From Oreohelix idahoensis (Eukaryota > Mollusca > Gastropoda > Stylommatophora > Oreohelicidae), in contig JAMPIV010018953.1 in NCBI GenBank assembly GCA_024509875.1, positions 92,771 to 156,770 on the forward strand: a stretch of DNA of 64,000 nucleotides. The letters run 5' to 3'. Numbering within the stretch: the stretch's first letter is position 1; each line of letters begins with the position of its first letter. Shown one piece after another: positions 60,831 to 64,000 of this stretch. The translations under genes and the position numbers were made by a program. Under the pieces are notes generated by a model. That model did not search any database. It was not told where the DNA came from and saw nothing but the letters and a program-made list of their open reading frames with translations.

Positions 60831-63800
60831 ACTACGTTGTGGTTAAGAGTGTAAAAATATGTGAGTTACATTCAGTCGCAGTGTGAATATATGTTGTAAG
60901 TTACACTGTAGTCATAAGTGTAAACACATACATCGCACTGTACACACACTATACTTGGGCTGTATATAGTTGTGTATATATCCACACCGACTCCTATTTA
61001 TTGTTAATGCATATTACGTTATATATGAACACAAGCGGTGAATGCTTCCAAGTACATCAAGTACATCCTTCCATACATTAAGAACCCCATGAACACATAA
61101 AACACCTTGTCCCACTGAACGCTGAGCATAAACTAAACTGTTACTATACTAAACAAAGGCAAGTCATTTCTCAAACCACACATGCAAACATTCGCACTGA
61201 CACTTTTGTGCACACCATATAGTCTTCAAATTCAAGTCTCTCTCTAGTGCGCAAAAAGGGTCGTAACTGATATCGTAATTCCCCATTTCTGCTGTCATCT
61301 GTGCGGTTTTTCCCTGGTTAAAAAAGTACGAACATTCCAGTTGCCAATTTTCTATATATTCTCCTAGAAGAAAAAGATTGGAGTCAGCAACCCAGACACC
61401 TTTCGGCTTTGTGACGGTATTACCTCCCCTGCTTTGCAGTAGTGGTCCAACAGTGGCCAAAACTCAAGAATATCTAATATGGGCTTCAAAGGTGTCTACC
61501 TTTGCACAAGATTACTCTTTGCAGATTTGTAAATAGAAGGGTAATGACGCTTCTATTTCAATTTAGATTTCACAAGATATTCAGATAAGCGAAAACAATG
61601 CTGCATTGGCTGAGCACGTTAATTCTAGAATCTGCCGACAACTTTTGTGAAGAAGAACTTTAGCACTGATAAATCTTAGCTTGTTCAAGCCCCCACATCT
61701 GATTTACTCAGTGGAATTCTTATTATTCTGGTATAGCTCTGTTTAGAGCGTGTTTAGTAAATTGACTGAGACAAACATGCAGTACATTTAAAAGGATTAA
61801 ATCGAAGTTAAATTTGTAAAATTACAAATAACAAAATTTAATAATCACTTAAGTTTTAAAAGTTTGAAAATAATTGAATAGTTTAAAAGAATGGGTTCAT
61901 CATTGATTGATAGTAGGTTCTTTGAAAAAAAGTTCACTTTGGCAGCTTATATATTGCACTTAGCTGCCAGTGATTGTTTCTGCTCCAGCTGGGTTGGTTT
62001 TGGATGGACTGATCACTGATAAGGCTCGTCTATGGTCAAGGATGTAGGATGCATATCGTTCCCAGGAGTGTCAGGGAGAGTCTAAAAAGTCGGTCCATCG
62101 TCTTAAAGCTCAGGCCACTGTTCCCTTCTTGTTCTAGAGATAGAACCCTTTAACTGGTACCACTACCAAAAACTATGGTAAAAGAATAGAAACGAAACGC
62201 TCTCCTGAGTATTGCGTTTCCCGACACATACTTACGTGTCCTCTTTCTCCTATTCTACCATCCCATTTACTCAGAATCTCAGACCTAAGGGTCTTTTATA
62301 TTTGGACATGCGCTCTAATATAACCGACTAGGTTGAACGGGACGCGCCTCGCCAAAACGAGGCAAAAGTTTTACATTAATAAAAATAAACTCAGAATTTA
62401 CCCTCGATGAGAATTAACTTTAATCCCTCGAGAGAAAACTTTCTTTACATATACATTGAATAGCTTTTATAGTTATTTTACATTTAAATGAAAAGGTTAA
62501 TAGTACAGATAGAATATGTTTACATTTACATTTCCACTGATTGAAAAGTGTTCACAATATAAATTGAATATGTTTTCATTTATGTTTACACTGATTTGAA
62601 ACTGTAAGTATTATAATTAGAAAGTATATAATTTCTTTTATCTTTCTCACCCTGCTCCATGTGGACCTTGGGACTACTGATGTGTTTAGTTCTCCTTAAG
62701 AAACTAGCAATAAAGCAGTCGCCAGCCCGTGCAGTGGTGGTTCATGAAATCATCATTCGGGACACAAAGATGCAGCAATAGAGAATGCAGTCAGCGACCC
62801 ATAGCTTGACTGCTTGCATAGCTTGACTGCTTGCTTCAGGGTCAGCGAACCAGAGCTGACCAAGACCCTACTCCACCTCCAAGTGGTGGTCCTGGAAACA
62901 GGCTGCATCACTGCAGTCTGGCTGAGAGAGTAGGAATCAAAGATGGAAGGCAAACCCGGTCCCAAAAAATGCCGTGCTGAAGTCGGATGTGTCGGCCAAA
63001 AGGCGCAGATATCGCAGCTCCGGCGTAAACAGACACAACGCAACCAACGTCCTTTTCAGGCCGAACGAGGAAGAAGAAGAAATCATCATTCTATGCGCTG
63101 AGGTTGTCAGCCTCAAATGACTGGGATATCCACTAGCGATTTTCACATATTAATATTCACATGGTAATATATACATATTAGTTCACATATTAGTAATGAA
63201 AATAAAGAATATAAAATGCCAACGTACCCCAATCCTGGCTCACAGACATTTTGCTCAGATGAATGAAGTTAAGGCACTAGCCGATGCCTTTTTATACGTG
63301 TACTTGGGGGTCGTTAATTTTAACTTTAATTCCCTCTCTGACTCCGTGTGTTCACTCTATCCTTATTTAAAATGATAGAGAATTCCTGGGCTGTTTTGTA
63401 AGTCCGTCAAGATTCGCCAATAAAAGGTGCCCGGTCTGATCAAATGGAATTCTGATTTCTAGGCTTCACTCTGGCAAGGTCTGGTTGTGTCGTCTTTGCA
63501 AGCGATCTTCACAGTCTCTTAACACTGAAACTTGTCAGGTTATATTCACTGTCCTGCGTGTCGTAAATTTATTTGAGAGAGAAAGAGTCTTAGAAATAGT
63601 GGTCCGGTTTAGAGTGGAGAATGGTGGTGAAAAGCTCAGTGATAGAAAATGTAGAGAGTAAATAGTTGCTTCACAGAGTGCTGGGGAGAGCAAAGACAGA
63701 CTTATTTACGACAAATCGTTTCTCTCAATCTTCTCTTCAGACTCTCCTGGTCAAACAATTATTTGCCAGTTTCCCGACACACCTCTGCGCTCACACCGAT

Positions 63801-64000
63801 TTGGTGCTTCAAACACACAGACGCACGTGAATACAAACTATATTAAACAAATAGGGGAAATTTGGGCTTTGGGTATTCCAACACAGTACTAAATAAGTTT
63901 AGGCTGTTTATTTATCAATTAAAAATCAAATCACAACAGTATCATGTGTTTACAGGAAAAAATATCATAAGTACAGAAAATGCAAATAACAAGGTGGGGA
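60831..64000. other. Mostly unassigned AT-rich DNA
   Basis: Decayed minisatellite-like units run to about 60930. A 98-codon minus-strand frame (61460-61164) has several Cys near its end but no recognised domain; a host exon is possible but unsupported. 62270-62400 is the partner of the inverted repeat at 5875-5980. 62750-63090 contains a small direct repeat (agcttgactgcttgc twice near 62802-62832) and ends in a gaagaagaagaa run at about 63068, which suggests another retroposon tail. I see no RNA gene. Confidence 0.4.
62270..62400 (+). repeat. Dispersed repeat, copy 2
   Basis: Matches the reverse strand of 5875-5980: cttttatatttg, acatgcgc, ataaccga and gcgcctcgccaaaacga in the same order with small gaps. 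Confidence 0.55.

Noticed and set aside
61164..61460. 98-residue minus-strand frame as a host exon
   Set aside because: No domain, splice context or neighbouring exon could be supported.

Overview
The window is eukaryotic nuclear DNA from an animal. It is AT-rich, full of microsatellites, has no prokaryotic operons, and carries RNase H-type, L1/Tx1-type, RTE-type and restriction-like-endonuclease LINEs, tRNA-derived SINEs and several LTR retrotransposons. The element mix (metazoan Ty3/gypsy lineages, a metazoan-style LIN28 module) suits a lophotrochozoan, most likely a mollusc, but the sequence alone does not prove the phylum. I see no convincing intact host gene, rRNA or tRNA. Nearly all recognisable coding sequence belongs to mobile elements.

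Layout. 1-6.9 kb: AT-rich DNA, microsatellites, a 5'-truncated RNase H-bearing LINE (1902-3851). 6.9-11.7 kb: a 29-bp minisatellite of about 160 units, bounded by hAT-like inverted ends. 11.7-15.8 kb: unassigned DNA plus a SINE-like repeat with an RTE tail. 15825-21164: gag-only LTR element A on the minus strand (1.73-kb LTRs, 4-bp TSD). 23490-32803: complete Ty3/gypsy-class element on the minus strand (1.08-kb LTRs, TSD GTGAT). 33127-49983: a second, related element on the plus strand (1.40-kb LTRs, TSD CCTAG) that landed inside an L1/Tx1-like LINE. The second element is itself interrupted by gag-only LTR element B (38371-44335, TSD TTAA) and by a SINE (45046-46141, 13-bp TSD) that contains a solo LTR (45276-46092, TSD GACCA). 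50.7-53.4 kb: a LINE with a restriction-like endonuclease and repeated 3' ends embedded in ATGT microsatellites. 53.4-57 kb: strongly G-skewed DNA with no recognisable gene. 57.5-60.8 kb: LINE 3' remnants and a second minisatellite split by a Helitron-like insert. 60.8-64 kb: mostly unassigned.

Two systems stand out. (1) The Ty3/gypsy-class pair has the order gag-protease-integrase-RT-RNase H, with integrase upstream of RT. This is the Ty1/copia-like order of the Gmr1 group, first described from deuterostomes. (2) The gag-only elements A and B carry, after the capsid-like region, a module matching the developmental RNA-binding protein LIN28. In B it is a cold-shock domain followed by the LIN28-type basic linker and two CCHC knuckles. 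In A only the linker and knuckles remain. Neither has protease, RT or integrase, yet both have near-identical LTRs and clean target duplications, so they were mobilised recently, presumably by enzymes supplied in trans. A LIN28-capturing, gag-only LTR retrotransposon is the best candidate here for an undescribed system.

Nesting gives an order of events: LINE, then the plus-strand Gmr1-like element, then element B and the SINE, then the LTR element that left the solo LTR inside the SINE.
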